Part shown: piece after piece, positions 48,896-58,766 of the stretch
How the letters are laid out: every line of letters starts with the position of its first letter
How positions within the stretch are numbered: the first letter of the stretch is position 1
NCBI RefSeq assembly: GCF_024055665.1
Contig: NZ_JAMXMC010000017.1
Location: 1 to 64,000, forward strand
Length of the DNA: 64,000 nucleotides
Direction: 5' to 3'
From: Ideonella oryzae
Lineage (GTDB): Bacteria; Pseudomonadota; Gammaproteobacteria; Burkholderiales; Burkholderiaceae_C
Made by a program: the position numbers and the translations under genes
The notes under the pieces: model-generated
Databases searched by the model: none
What the model saw: only the letters and a program-made list of their open reading frames with translations
What the model was told of the DNA's origin: nothing

Positions 48896-49600
48896 ATGAG
48901 CTCCCTGCCCCAAGGCCTGCAAATCGACGATCTGGTGACCGGTGACGGTGCCGAAGCCCGTGCCGGCCAGAGCGTGACCGTGCACTACACCGGCTGGCTG
49001 CACGACCCCGCCGCCCCCAACAGCCGCGGCGCCAAGTTCGACTCCAGCCTGGACCGCGACGAACCCTTTGAATTCGACCTGGGCGCCGGCATGGTCATCC
49101 AGGGCTGGGACCTGGGTGTGCAGGGCATGAAGGTGGGCGGCAAGCGCGTGCTGACCATCGCCCCCGAACTGGGCTACGGCGCCCGCGGCGCCGGCGGCGT
49201 CATTCCCCCCAACGCCACCCTGGTGTTTGAAGTGGAACTGCTGCCCACGGCCGAACTGCCGCCGCTGCAGATCACCGACGTGACCGAAGGCAGTGGCGAC
49301 GAAGCCCGCGCCGGCCGCCCGGTGACCGTGCACTACACCGGCTGGCTGTTCGACCCCAGCGCCGCCGATGGCCGCGGCGCCAAGTTCGACTCCAGCAAGG
49401 ACCGCGACGAGCCCTTCCGCTTCCACCTGGGCCGCGGCATGGTCATCCGTGGCTGGGACGACGGCGTGCAAGGCATGAAGGTGGGCGGCACCCGCCTGCT
49501 GCTGATCCCGCCGCACCTGGGCTACGGCCCGCGCGGCGCCGGCGGCGTCATTCCCCCCAACGCCACCCTGCTGTTCGAAGTGGAACTGCTGGGCGCCTGA
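48896..49600 (+). CDS. FKBP-type peptidyl-prolyl isomerase with two tandem domains
   Basis: 234 residues made of two complete FKBP domains. Domain 1 (about 5-118) and domain 2 (about 122-234) share [13 protein letters not shown] / [13 protein letters not shown], GAKFDSSxDRDEPF, [18 protein letters not shown] and [17 protein letters not shown]. The corresponding DNA is nearly identical in places, so this is a recent internal duplication. Single-domain cytoplasmic FKBPs of about 115 residues are usual. FKBPs speed cis-trans proline isomerisation. No signal peptide was seen. Confidence 0.94.
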   Translation: MSSLPQGLQIDDLVTGDGAEARAGQSVTVHYTGWLHDPAAPNSRGAKFDSSLDRDEPFEFDLGAGMVIQGWDLGVQGMKVGGKRVLTIAPELGYGARGAGGVIPPNATLVFEVELLPTAELPPLQITDVTEGSGDEARAGRPVTVHYTGWLFDPSAADGRGAKFDSSKDRDEPFRFHLGRGMVIRGWDDGVQGMKVGGTRLLLIPPHLGYGPRGAGGVIPPNATLLFEVELLGA

Positions 49601-49626
49601 TCGGGCCCCTTCAGCTTTCAGCTTCT

Positions 49627-49685
49627 TGAGCCGTTCGGCGGCTCAGCCCCAACGGCCACCCTCGGGTGGCCGTTGTGCTTTCTGG
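49627..49685 (+). terminator. Tandem hairpins after the FKBP gene
   Basis: Two stems: TGAGCCG/CGGCTCA (49627-49633, 49639-49645) and the perfect 10-bp AACGGCCACC/GGTGGCCGTT (49651-49660, 49665-49674) followed by GTGCTTTCT. They lie between convergent genes and could end transcription from both sides. Confidence 0.65.
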
Positions 49686-49688
49686 CCT

Positions 49689-50474
49689 TCAATCTCCGGT
49701 ACAGCCACCGCTGCCACCATCACCACCGCCACCCCCGTCTGCGCCGATGCTGTCACCGCCGCCATCCCCCCCAGGGCCGTGACCACCCCCATCCCAATCC
49801 CCATGATGCCCACCATGGCCGGAGGAAGCGCCATCAACGCCAAAACCATCGGCCCCGCCGTCAAAGGACGAACTGGCAAAGTCAGCGCCGCAGTAGGGTG
49901 TGCCGCCATCCCCGGCCCCGCGCTCACGGCGCACGCCTCCGCAGTCCGGCACATAGTGAAAGCCTCCGGCGATGCCCAGGGACGCATCCAGCCCGAACAG
50001 CAGCGGCAGTCGCCGCGCCGCGCGCGGATCCAATCTCTCCAACCGACACGCATGCCACCAGCAACGCCGCAGCCCAGCATTGCCCCGCCGGTCAGGCCCC
50101 AGCACCACCGCTTTCTGCACCACACGCCGGCGGTGGTGCAGAAAGCCTCCAAAGGCGCGGCGGCAGAACTGCTGGTAATGGCGCGTGTAGAGGATGAACT
50201 CGTGCCACAGATCGTCCACCACCTGCGAAGGCATGGAGACGAAGCGGCATCCGCTCGCCAGGTAGACCAGAAAGAACTGCCGCAACCCATGCCCCACCCG
50301 CTCCAACTGGGCCGGGTTCAGTTCGGGGCGCCTGGCCTGCAACCTGGCCATCAGGCCAGGGGGAAATTCATACCTGCGGATGAAGGCCTCTCGGCGCCGA
50401 GCTAGATGGCGTGCCCACCAAACCACACCCAGCATCGCCCCTGCACCGCCCATCAGAACCGGAGTCAACGTCAT
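49689..50474 (-). CDS. Membrane-anchored protein with WHEFIL motif and Gly/Asp-rich tail
   Basis: 261 residues; no named gene recognised. An N-terminal membrane helix (LTPVLMGGAGAMLGVVWWAR) precedes a domain with MPSQVVDDLWHEFILYTRHY followed by QQFCRRAFGGFLHH. This pattern is like that of glycine-rich-domain (GRDP-like) proteins found in plants and bacteria. After an Arg-rich stretch the last 75 residues are almost entirely Gly, Asp, Ser and His (GHGGHHGDWDGGGHGPGGDG), a disordered, possibly metal-binding tail. No functional claim is made. Confidence 0.75.
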   Translation of the reverse strand: MTLTPVLMGGAGAMLGVVWWARHLARRREAFIRRYEFPPGLMARLQARRPELNPAQLERVGHGLRQFFLVYLASGCRFVSMPSQVVDDLWHEFILYTRHYQQFCRRAFGGFLHHRRRVVQKAVVLGPDRRGNAGLRRCWWHACRLERLDPRAARRLPLLFGLDASLGIAGGFHYVPDCGGVRRERGAGDGGTPYCGADFASSSFDGGADGFGVDGASSGHGGHHGDWDGGGHGPGGDGGGDSIGADGGGGGDGGSGGCTGD

Positions 50475-50530
50475 GAACGTCCCTGAAATGACCCGTCGCC
50501 GTCCCCGTCACAGTATCGGCGCACCGCCGG

Positions 50531-50797
50531 TCAGGACAGCGCCGAGCCCAGCGCCCGCTGCAGCCTGTCCAACAGCGCCGCCTGCTCGGTGGACGTGTTG
50601 ACGGGCCACCGCGTGAAGCTGGCCCCATCGAGTTTGACGTCCGCAAACAGGCCCGATGAGTCTTCGTGGAAATGGAGAAAGGCCTTCCCTCCACGGTAAA
50701 AGATGCCCGGCTTGCGTTCCACCAAGCTACCCACTTGTCGAAAACTTTCCAGCAGCGGCAGAAGTGTCGTCAAGGTATCAGGACTGGCGTGTCTCAT
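50531..50797 (-). CDS. Small conserved hypothetical protein
   Basis: 88 residues from the ATG at 50797, which has a GGGGAAG ribosome site. An in-frame ATG at 50869 would add 24 residues with no family resemblance. The core (GIFYRGGKAFLHFHEDSSGL, then FADVKLDGASFTRWPV) is the kind of short, single-domain protein often annotated as hypothetical. No signal peptide or membrane segment. It is 56 bases upstream of the Gly/Asp-rich protein gene on the same strand. Confidence 0.7.
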   Translation of the reverse strand: MRHASPDTLTTLLPLLESFRQVGSLVERKPGIFYRGGKAFLHFHEDSSGLFADVKLDGASFTRWPVNTSTEQAALLDRLQRALGSALS

Positions 50798-50869
50798 CAC
50801 GTCTTCCCCGCAAGCAGTTGGATGTTCGTAGTTCACGGATCCACAGGAAATCTGATTGATCTCAACCAC

Positions 50870-51070
50870 CCGTGACCTGCATTATCACCAAACATCATCA
50901 AATCTATTGATATATCCATTTTGCATCTGCGTCTTATAGGGTTGGCATCTGAAATTCCACCAACCCATGGCGCGAAAACGCGCGCGCCCCATCCTCTTCC
51001 ATTCAAGGGATATCACCCAATCCGGCAAGAACATAGCATCCACTTACAACTGAAATTTGAGGAAATTCGT
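50870..51070. other. AT-rich leader region
   Basis: These 201 bases between two divergent small genes are clearly less GC-rich than the rest of the window (for example ATCATCAAATCTATTGATAT near 50891). They probably carry the promoters of both neighbours. No single -35/-10 pair stands out. The low GC suggests relatively recent acquisition. Confidence 0.45.
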
Positions 51071-51472
51071 ATGTTGAAGACTGGAATGTGGCCGGGTATC
51101 TTGTTTGCACTGGTCGGACTGTCGTCTAGCGCTGCATGGGCTGACAACTGCCCGGAATTGGCCGGCAAAACCATGTGCATCTCTGCCACCAACAGCAACG
51201 GTGCCAGTTGGAGCATGAATGCACAGTTCGGATCTTTTGACCCGATCACCGCCGACGGAACCGCTGTCATTGGATCCAACAGTGCTTCCTACAGTTGCGT
51301 TGGCAACAATTTCACGCGCGTCATGGTCTATGACACCACGGGCGAGACCCTGATCTGGAACGCCACGGTGGGCAAAAACGCCAAGAAGGTCAACGGAACA
51401 GGCCAAAACGCTGCTGGCACTTCGGCGTTTCGATACAAAGCAGTGAAGGGTGCCTGCCCTACTGCGCCGTAA
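51071..51472 (+). CDS. Small secreted four-cysteine protein
   Basis: 133 residues, family not recognised. A signal peptide (MLKTGMWPGILFALVGLSSS, cleavage near AWA-DN) is followed by a mature domain of about 108 residues rich in Asn, Ser, Thr and Gly. It has four cysteines (DNCPEL, TMCISA, YSCVGN, GACPTA) that could form two disulfides. The predicted beta content suggests a small periplasmic or extracellular beta protein. GAGGAA lies eight bases before the ATG at 51071. Codon use is less GC-biased than in the neighbours. Confidence 0.8.
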   Translation: MLKTGMWPGILFALVGLSSSAAWADNCPELAGKTMCISATNSNGASWSMNAQFGSFDPITADGTAVIGSNSASYSCVGNNFTRVMVYDTTGETLIWNATVGKNAKKVNGTGQNAAGTSAFRYKAVKGACPTAP

Positions 51473-51483
51473 GACCACGATCG

Positions 51484-51780
51484 TCAATCTCCCTCCAACA
51501 CGCCCTCCAGCCGCGGGTCGGCCGCACCAAGCCAGCGGCCATCGCGCCGCTGTTGAGTTCCATCTTGCCCACTTCGTAGACCAGGAACTTCAGGCCGACG
51601 GTGGTATCGGAGTTGAATTGGCCGGCCCCAGCACGGTGGGGCCGTTGAAGCTGCCGAACTGGGGCCAGTTGGCGGCCTGTTGGGCGTACAGCCCCCCGCA
51701 GTTGGATGGCCAGCAGCAGTTTGCTGACGTGATCATGGCGCGCGGGCCGATGAGCGTGGCGCGCTGGTGCAGGTAGGCGG
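51484..51780 (-). pseudogene. Decayed duplicate of the ggt 3' end
   Basis: 51484-51733 matches the end of the intact gamma-glutamyltransferase gene from its stop (52335) to about 52610, and 51731-51780 matches about 52984-53033. The intervening 375 bp of the parent are missing; both parent breakpoints have ATGGC (52609-52613 and 52984-52988), so deletion between short direct repeats is likely. The remnant also has small indels (one frameshift after the FGSFNGPT segment) and a premature stop, so it is not functional. Confidence 0.85.
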
Positions 51781-51864
51781 GGCTTGCTGCTGACCGGGTC
51801 CTGCCCGCATGCCGACGCTCTGCCGGTCAGAAGCGGGCCGAGTCTTCGTGAAAATGAAGACTGG

Positions 51865-52011
51865 CTATTTGGTCTTGAGCTTTCCCTTGGGCAGAACCGT
51901 TGTCGTTGGCGGTATGGGGCGTGTGGAAACCGCCGTTGAATCTTTGGGGGCGCTGGTGTCTTTCTTCGGCTTCTTCGCCATCTTGTTGCTGCGCTGTTCG
52001 CCCTTGGGCAT
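51865..52011 (-). CDS. Lys-rich 48-residue conserved small protein
   Basis: 48 residues, MPKGEQRSNKMAKKPKKDTS at the start and LPKGKLKTK at the end. The MPKGEQxSNKxxKKPK opening recurs in small proteobacterial proteins of unknown role, as far as I recall. A strong AAGGAG lies a few bases before the ATG at 52011. It is highly basic and soluble, perhaps RNA- or ribosome-binding; that is speculation. It is read on the same strand as, and just downstream of, the second small basic gene. Confidence 0.72.
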   Translation of the reverse strand: MPKGEQRSNKMAKKPKKDTSAPKDSTAVSTRPIPPTTTVLPKGKLKTK

Positions 52012-52074
52012 GGTGTTCTCCTTGTGTCGGTTCTGCGTCGCAGTGGGTGATATGGACCCAGCGCTAGAGCACCC

Positions 52075-52227
52075 TCACACAGGCGTGTGGTACTCAGGCG
52101 CCAGTTGGGTGTCCGCTTCTGGCGCCAGCGGCGTTGGTTGCGCCTTGCGCTGAGCCTTTTCCGCCTTTTTTTGCTTCTTCTGTTGCTCGCGTTGGCGCTT
52201 TTCGAACTGGTAGTTGGGCTTGGCCAT
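52075..52227 (-). CDS. Basic 50-residue conserved small protein (MAKPNYQFEKRQ type)
   Basis: 50 residues beginning MAKPNYQFEKRQREQQKKQK and ending in LAPEYHTPV. The [AP]KPNYQFEKRQ opening followed by a Lys/Gln/Glu helix is a recurrent small-protein pattern in Proteobacteria, from memory. Function unknown. It lies 63 bases upstream of the other small basic gene, so they may be co-transcribed. Confidence 0.72.
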   Translation of the reverse strand: MAKPNYQFEKRQREQQKKQKKAEKAQRKAQPTPLAPEADTQLAPEYHTPV

Positions 52228-52334
52228 GTAGCTTGCTTTCTGACGGTTGGGGACTCACCTTAACACCAGCCTGCGCATGCCGGAACTTCGCGATGCGCTG
52301 CAGCGGGAGAGTTCTCACACCGCCCCAGCTTCCC

Positions 52335-54227
52335 TCACTCCCCCTCCACCGCCCCCTCCCGCCGCGGATCGGCTGCGCCAAACCAGCGGCCCTCGCGCCG
52401 CTCCAGCAGTTGGGCACCACTGTTGAGTTCCATCTCGCGCACCTCGTGGCCCAGGGTTTTCAGGCCGGCGATGGTGTCTGGGCCGAATTGGCCGGTTTCC
52501 AGCGCGGTGGGGCCGTTGAAGCTACCGAAATTGGGCAGGTTGGCGGCCTGTTGCGCATCCAGCCCCCACACCTGGGTGGCCAGCAGCAGCTTGGTCACGT
52601 AATGGATGATGGCCGCGCCGCCCGGGGAGCCCAGGGTCATCAGCAGTTGGCCGTTGTCGCGCCGGAAGACCAGCGTCGGGCTCATGCTGGAGCGGGGGCG
52701 CTTGCCGGGCTGCACGCGGTTGGCGGTGGGCCGGCCCTGGGCGTCGTCGGGGGCGAAGTTGAAGTCGGTCAGTTGGTTGTTGAGCAGGAAGCCGCCGGGC
52801 AGGCCGGTGCCACCATCCACCAGCAGGCCGGTGCCGAAGGCGCTTTCCACCGTGGTGGTGAAGGCAATGGCCTGGCCCTGCGCATCGACGATGCTGATGT
52901 GGCTGGTGCCGTGCTCGGGCTGCGGGGCGGCTGGCCCATAGGCCACGGTGGCGCCGGGCGGCACGCCGGCCGTGGCACTGCCCATGGCGCGCGGGCCGAT
53001 GAGGGTGGCGCGCTGGTGCAGGTAGGCCGGGTCCAGCAGACTGGCCCAGCGGCCGGCTGGCGGCTTCACAAAGGCCGGGTCGCCCACATAGAGGCCTCGA
53101 TCGGCAAAGGCCAGGTTGGAGGCCTCGGTGTAGCGGTGCAGCGTCTCCACCGTGGGCCGGCCGTCCTTCAGCGCGGGGCCGCTGGCCGGGGGCAGCGCGT
53201 CCAGCAGGGTGAGGATCTGGGCGATGGCGATTTCGCCTGACGAGGGCGGCGGCATGCCGCAAACGCGCAGGGTGCGCCAGTCGGCGCACAGGGCCTCGCG
53301 CTTGACCGGCAGGTAGGCAGCCAAGTCGGCCTCGGTCAGCAGGCCGGGGTTCCCGGGGTGGCTGCGCACCTTGGCCACGATGCTGGCAGCCACCGGGCCG
53401 GTCAGCAGCGCGCGGCTGCCCTGCTGGGCGATGCGGCGCAGCACCTCGGCCAGCGCGGGGTTGCGCAGCACATGGCCCACCGGCCAGGGCTGCAGGGCCT
53501 GGCCGGCCACCTCGGGTTGGTAGTAATAGGCCCGGGCGGCCGGGTCGGCCTTCAGCACCTTGCTGTCCAGAAGCAGGCTGTAGAGGCGGGGGCTGATGGC
53601 AAAGCCGGCGTCCGCCAGGCGGATGGCGGGCTGGAACAGCCGGGCCCAGGGCAGGCGACCATGGGCGCGGTGCACGGCTTCGAGCATGGCCACGGCGCCG
53701 GGCACGCCCACCGCCCGGCCCCCCTGCACCGCGTCGGCAAAGGCCATGGGCTGGCCGTCGGGCTTGAGGAACAGGCGTTCAGTGGCGCCAGCGGGCGCGG
53801 TCTCGCGGCCGTCCCAGGCCTCCAGGGCATGGCCGTCCCACAGCAGCAGAAAGCCGCCGCCGCCAATGCCGCTGGACTGGGGCTCCACCAGGGCCAGCAC
53901 CATCTGCACGGCCACGGCGGCGTCCACGGCGGAGCCGCCTGCGCGCAGCATCTCGGCCCCGGCTGCTGCGGCCAGCGGGTTGGCGGCCGCCACGGCCTGG
54001 TGGTCAAACCACCAGCCGGGCTTGGCCTGCCAGCCGGTGGCCTGTTCGGGGGCCAGGCTGGCCGGTGCGGTGGAAGGAAGCGCCGCGGGCCCGGGCCCCT
54101 GGCAAGCCGCCAGGCCCAGGGCCAGCACCAGGGGGCCCGCCCGCCACAGGCCGCGCCGGCGAGGGCTCACCCCGAGGGGCATCAGAGGGTCGGCGGGGGC
54201 GGATGTCTGGGATGGGAGACCGTTCAT
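52335..54227 (-). CDS. ggt: Gamma-glutamyltransferase
   Basis: 630 residues. It cleaves and transfers the gamma-glutamyl group of glutathione in the periplasm. A lipoprotein-like leader (GPLVLALGLAACQGPG) precedes the large-subunit region (LRAGGSAVDAAVAVQMVLAL; SSGIGGGGFLLLWDG). The self-cleavage and catalytic threonine is Thr441 in PEHGTSHISIVDAQG, followed by AFGTGLLVDGGTGLPGGFLL and LNNQLTDFNFAP, and the late glycine loop TLGSPGGAAIIHYV. The start at 54227 was chosen because it leads directly into the leader. A truncated copy lies about 550 bases downstream. Confidence 0.95.
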   Translation of the reverse strand: MNGLPSQTSAPADPLMPLGVSPRRRGLWRAGPLVLALGLAACQGPGPAALPSTAPASLAPEQATGWQAKPGWWFDHQAVAAANPLAAAAGAEMLRAGGSAVDAAVAVQMVLALVEPQSSGIGGGGFLLLWDGHALEAWDGRETAPAGATERLFLKPDGQPMAFADAVQGGRAVGVPGAVAMLEAVHRAHGRLPWARLFQPAIRLADAGFAISPRLYSLLLDSKVLKADPAARAYYYQPEVAGQALQPWPVGHVLRNPALAEVLRRIAQQGSRALLTGPVAASIVAKVRSHPGNPGLLTEADLAAYLPVKREALCADWRTLRVCGMPPPSSGEIAIAQILTLLDALPPASGPALKDGRPTVETLHRYTEASNLAFADRGLYVGDPAFVKPPAGRWASLLDPAYLHQRATLIGPRAMGSATAGVPPGATVAYGPAAPQPEHGTSHISIVDAQGQAIAFTTTVESAFGTGLLVDGGTGLPGGFLLNNQLTDFNFAPDDAQGRPTANRVQPGKRPRSSMSPTLVFRRDNGQLLMTLGSPGGAAIIHYVTKLLLATQVWGLDAQQAANLPNFGSFNGPTALETGQFGPDTIAGLKTLGHEVREMELNSGAQLLERREGRWFGAADPRREGAVEGE

Positions 54228-54344
54228 CGGGCGACCTGGGCAGGGTGGCGGATCGCCCCATCCTAGCGCCCGCCCAGCTTGATGCCGGTCAAGCCCCTGC
54301 GGACCTCGCACTCCAAGAATGGGTCAGGCCACCTCCCCTGCGCG

Positions 54345-55067
<723 letters not shown>

Positions 55068-55071
55068 CGCG

Positions 55072-57453
55072 ATGAAGGCCCTGAACCTCAAGCTGCTGCG
55101 CGACCTGCGCCTGATGTGGAGCCAGGCGCTCACCATCGCCCTGGTGGTGGCCAGTGGCGTGGGTGGCTTCATCACCACCCTGTCGGCAGTCGATTCGCTG
55201 GCGCGGGCGCGCGATGCCTTCTACGCCCAGGGCCACTTTGCCGATGTGTTCGTCGGCCTCAAGCGCGCACCGCTGTCGCTGGCCGACACCCTGCGCGCTC
55301 TGCCCGGCGTGGCCGATGTGCAGACCACGGCGGAAGCCGATGTGCGGGTGCAGATCGAGGGGCAGAACGACCCGATCATCGGCCACCTGATCGGTGTGGA
55401 CGCGCGCCGCCGGCCCCGCCTGAACCTGACCACGCTGCGCGGGCCCCATGCGGGCGATGCGGCCGAGCACCCCGGCCGGCCGCGCAGCGACGGCACGCTG
55501 CCGGTCTGGGTGTCCGAAGCCTTTGCCCAGGCCCGCGGGCTCGCGCCGGGCAGCCGCCTGTCCGCCTTGGTCAACGGCCGCCAGCGCACGCTGGTGGTGA
55601 CGGGCACAGCCCTGTCGCCCGAATACATCTTCGCCGGCCCCTTCGGCATCCCCGACCAGCGCGGCTTCGGCGTGTTCTGGGTGGATGGCGAGGCCCTGGC
55701 CGCGGCCTACGACATGGCCGACGCCTTCAACCACGTGGCGGTGAAGCTGGCCCCCGGGGCCGACCTGCCGACGGTGCGCGACGCGCTGCAGCGCCGACTG
55801 GCCCGCTACGGCGGGCGCGAGGCCATCGCCCGCGAGGACCAGACCTCCCACGCCATGCTGGACAACGAGATCAAGGAGCAGCATGTGCTGGGCAGCGTGC
55901 TGCCGGCCATCTTCCTGGGGGTGGCCAGCTTTCTGCTCAACGTGGTGGTCTCGCGCCTGGTGGCCACCCAGCGCGAGCAGATCGCCACCCTCAAGGCCCT
56001 GGGCTACCCCAACCGCAGCATTGGCGCCCACTACCTGAAGCTGGTGCTGCTCATCGTCGCGCTGGGCTGCCTGCTGGGCCTGGGGCTGGGCAGCGTGCTG
56101 GGGCGCATGCTCACCGGCCTGTACGCCGAGTTCTTCCGCTTCCCCCGCTTCGTGCATGTGCTGCCGGCCTGGCTGGTGCTGCTGAGCGTGGGCACGGCCG
56201 TGCTGACCGCCGTGGCCGGCACCCTCAACGCCATTGCCGCCACGGTGCGGCTGGCCCCGGCCGAGGCCATGCGCCCGCCGGCCCCCGGGCGCTACCGCCG
56301 CACCCTGGCCGAACGCCTGGGCCTGAGCCGCCTGAACACCACGCTGCGCATGATTCTGCGGCAGATAGAGCGCCGGCCGCTGCGCACCGCCCTGTCCATC
56401 GGCGGGGTGGCGGCGTCGGTGGCCATCGTGGTGATGGGCAGCTTCTTCCGCGACGCGATGGACCGCATCATGGACATGCAGTTCCACGTGCGCATGCGGG
56501 CCGATGTGCAGGTCTGGCTCTACGAGCCCGGGCCGCAGCGGGCCGGCCTGGAACTGGCCCGCCTGCCCGGGGTGCTGGCCGTGGAGCCGGCCCGGCAGGT
56601 CGCGGTCAGTTTGGTCAACGGCCACCACCGCGAGCGCGCGGGCATCCTGGGTCAGCCGCCGGATGCGCAACTGCTGCGCGCGGTGGACCTGGACAACCGC
56701 GTGCACCCGGTGCCCGGCCAGGGCCTGCTGCTGACCGACCGCCTGGCCACCAAGCTGGGCCTGCGCGTGGGCGACACCGTGCAGGTGGAGGTGCTGGAGG
56801 GCCGTGGCCGGGTGCTGCAGCTGCCGGTGGACGCGGTGGTGGACGAGATGATGGGCCTGAACGCCTACATGGACCTGCACACCCTCAACCGTCTGCTGGG
56901 TGACTACGACCTGGCCAATGCCTACCTCGTGCAGGTGGCGCGCGGACAGGAGGACGCCTTCCTGGCGGCCACCCGTGCCCTGCCGCAGGTGGCCGGCGCC
57001 TTCAGCAAGGCCAGCATGCTGCGCAACATGCAGGAGGTCAGTGCCCGCAATGTCCGCATCATGGGGGCGGTGCTGACGGCCTTCGCCGCGGTGATCGCGG
57101 TCGGCGTGGTCTACAACAATGCCCGCATCGCCCTGGCCGAGCGGGCCTGGGAACTGGCCAGCCTGCGCGTGCTGGGCTTCACCCGGGGCGAGGTCTCGGC
57201 CCTGCTGCTGGGCGAGCTGGGCCTGTCCATCGCGGTGGCATTGCCGCTGGGCATGCTGCTGGGCAGCGGCCTGGTGCATGCCGTGACCGAACTGCTCAAG
57301 AGCAACCAATTCCATTTTCCGGTGGCCTTGCAGCCCCGCAGCTACGCCTGGGCGGCCCTGTGCGTGACCGCGGCCGGGCTGGCCAGCGCGCTGGTGGTGC
57401 GACGGCGCATCGACCGGCTCGACATCGTCGCCGCCCTCAAGACCCGCGAGTGA
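55072..57453 (+). CDS. FtsX-like ABC transporter permease (duplicated)
   Basis: 793 residues with two periplasmic MacB-type domains and two FtsX-type three-helix segments. Membrane segments include [20 protein letters not shown] near the start, [20 protein letters not shown] and [20 protein letters not shown] in the middle, [20 protein letters not shown] at the start of the second half, and [20 protein letters not shown] and [20 protein letters not shown] near the end. Overlap and spacing tie it to the ATPase before it and the adaptor after it. The likely role is driving export or lipoprotein/toxin release with the adaptor; substrate unknown. Confidence 0.9.
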   Translation: MKALNLKLLRDLRLMWSQALTIALVVASGVGGFITTLSAVDSLARARDAFYAQGHFADVFVGLKRAPLSLADTLRALPGVADVQTTAEADVRVQIEGQNDPIIGHLIGVDARRRPRLNLTTLRGPHAGDAAEHPGRPRSDGTLPVWVSEAFAQARGLAPGSRLSALVNGRQRTLVVTGTALSPEYIFAGPFGIPDQRGFGVFWVDGEALAAAYDMADAFNHVAVKLAPGADLPTVRDALQRRLARYGGREAIAREDQTSHAMLDNEIKEQHVLGSVLPAIFLGVASFLLNVVVSRLVATQREQIATLKALGYPNRSIGAHYLKLVLLIVALGCLLGLGLGSVLGRMLTGLYAEFFRFPRFVHVLPAWLVLLSVGTAVLTAVAGTLNAIAATVRLAPAEAMRPPAPGRYRRTLAERLGLSRLNTTLRMILRQIERRPLRTALSIGGVAASVAIVVMGSFFRDAMDRIMDMQFHVRMRADVQVWLYEPGPQRAGLELARLPGVLAVEPARQVAVSLVNGHHRERAGILGQPPDAQLLRAVDLDNRVHPVPGQGLLLTDRLATKLGLRVGDTVQVEVLEGRGRVLQLPVDAVVDEMMGLNAYMDLHTLNRLLGDYDLANAYLVQVARGQEDAFLAATRALPQVAGAFSKASMLRNMQEVSARNVRIMGAVLTAFAAVIAVGVVYNNARIALAERAWELASLRVLGFTRGEVSALLLGELGLSIAVALPLGMLLGSGLVHAVTELLKSNQFHFPVALQPRSYAWAALCVTAAGLASALVVRRRIDRLDIVAALKTRE

Positions 57454-57458
57454 CCGCC

Positions 57459-58673
57459 ATGCAACGACGTTCCTGGATCACCCTGAGCCTGGCGGCCGCG
57501 GCCGCCGCCCTGCTGCTGGGCTGGGCCTTCCGGCCCCGGCCGGTGGAGGTGGAGGTGGCGGCGGCCCGCCTGGGCCCCTTCGAAACCACGGTGGACGAGG
57601 ACGGCCGCACCCGCCTGCGCGACCGCTTCGTGGTGGCCTCGCCGCTGGCCGGCCAGTTGCAGCGCATCACTCTGCGCGAAGGTGACAGCGTGCAGGCCGG
57701 CCAGGTGCTGGCCACGCTGCAGCCGGCGCTCAGCCCCCTGCTGGGCGCGCGCGACCGGGCCCAGCTGCAGGCCGCTCTGGCCGCGGCCCAGGCGGCGCTG
57801 CAGGCGGCCCGCCATCAGGCCCAGGCGGCCCAGGCCCGGCTGGCGCAGGCCGAGCTTGCGCTGCGCCGCAGTGCCGACCTGGCCGGCCAGGGCTTTGTCT
57901 CGGCCAGCCAGCTGGACAACGAGGCCCTGGCCGCCGCCCAGGCCCGCGCCGAACACGAGGCCGCCCGGTCCGCCGAGGACACCGCCCGCTTCCAGTGGGA
58001 GCAGGCCCGCGCTGCATTGCAGGCCGCCCAGCAGATCGAGGCCGGCGAGCCCTTTGCAGTGCGCGCGCCAGTGAGCGGCCGGGTGCTGAAGGTGCACCAG
58101 GCCAGCGAGGCCACGGTGGCACTGGGCACCCCGCTGCTGGAGCTGGGCGACACCCGGCGTCTGGAGGTGCTGGCCGAGCTGCTGACCACCGACGCCCTGC
58201 AGGTGCACCCGGGTAGCCCGGTGCGCATCGAGGGCTGGGGCGGCCCGGTGCCGCTGCAGGCCCAGGTGCGGCTGGTGGAGCCCGGCGGCTTCACCAAGGT
58301 GTCGGCCTTGGGGGTGGAGGAGCAGCGGGTAAACGTGCTGATGGACCTGACCAGCCCGCCCGCGCAGTGGGCGGCCCTGGGCGACGGCTACCGGGTGGGC
58401 GTGCGCATCATCACCGGCCAGCAGGCCCGGGTGCTGACGGTGCCGGTGGGCGCGCTGTTCCCTCTGCCGGCCGACCACGGTGGCGCGGCGGCAGGCTGGG
58501 GCGTGTTCGTGCTGGACGGCGGCCATGCCCGGCTGCACACGGTGGCCCTGCGGGGTCGCAATGCCCAGCAGGCCTGGCTGGGCGAAGGCGTGCAGGCGGG
58601 CCAGTCGGTGATCATCTACCCGCCCGAGGCGGTGCGCGACGGCGCCCGGGTGAGCCCGCGCAACAGCCCGTGA
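57459..58673 (+). CDS. Periplasmic adaptor (HlyD/MacA-like)
   Basis: 404 residues. An N-terminal membrane anchor (ITLSLAAAAAALLLGWAF) is followed by a lipoyl half (SPLAGQLQRITLREGDSVQA), a long Ala/Gln-rich helical hairpin (about 90-190) and the second lipoyl half (FAVRAPVSGRVLKVHQASEA). The beta-barrel and membrane-proximal parts end the protein (GYRVGVRIITGQQARVLTVP). It is the third gene of the ABC/FtsX operon. No outer-membrane channel follows, so it may use a channel encoded elsewhere. Confidence 0.92.
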   Translation: MQRRSWITLSLAAAAAALLLGWAFRPRPVEVEVAAARLGPFETTVDEDGRTRLRDRFVVASPLAGQLQRITLREGDSVQAGQVLATLQPALSPLLGARDRAQLQAALAAAQAALQAARHQAQAAQARLAQAELALRRSADLAGQGFVSASQLDNEALAAAQARAEHEAARSAEDTARFQWEQARAALQAAQQIEAGEPFAVRAPVSGRVLKVHQASEATVALGTPLLELGDTRRLEVLAELLTTDALQVHPGSPVRIEGWGGPVPLQAQVRLVEPGGFTKVSALGVEEQRVNVLMDLTSPPAQWAALGDGYRVGVRIITGQQARVLTVPVGALFPLPADHGGAAAGWGVFVLDGGHARLHTVALRGRNAQQAWLGEGVQAGQSVIIYPPEAVRDGARVSPRNSP

Positions 58674-58731
58674 GCGCCCGCCGCAGGCTCTGACACGCAC
58701 GGCACGCCCACCCGGGCCAGAATGGGGTCGA

Positions 58732-58750
58732 CACCCGCAGCCCGCGGGTG
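58732..58750 (+). other. Inverted repeat before the FMN reductase gene
   Basis: CACCCGC/GCGGGTG (58732-58738 and 58744-58750), ending 16 bases before the ATG of the FMN reductase. It could be an operator or a 5' mRNA hairpin. No T-run follows, so it is not a terminator. Confidence 0.35.
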
Positions 58751-58766
58751 ACTTGCTGGAGCGACC

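Noticed and set aside
51450-51776. Plus-strand 108-codon frame after the secreted protein
   Set aside because: It is antisense to the ggt remnant and has no ribosome site or conserved motif.
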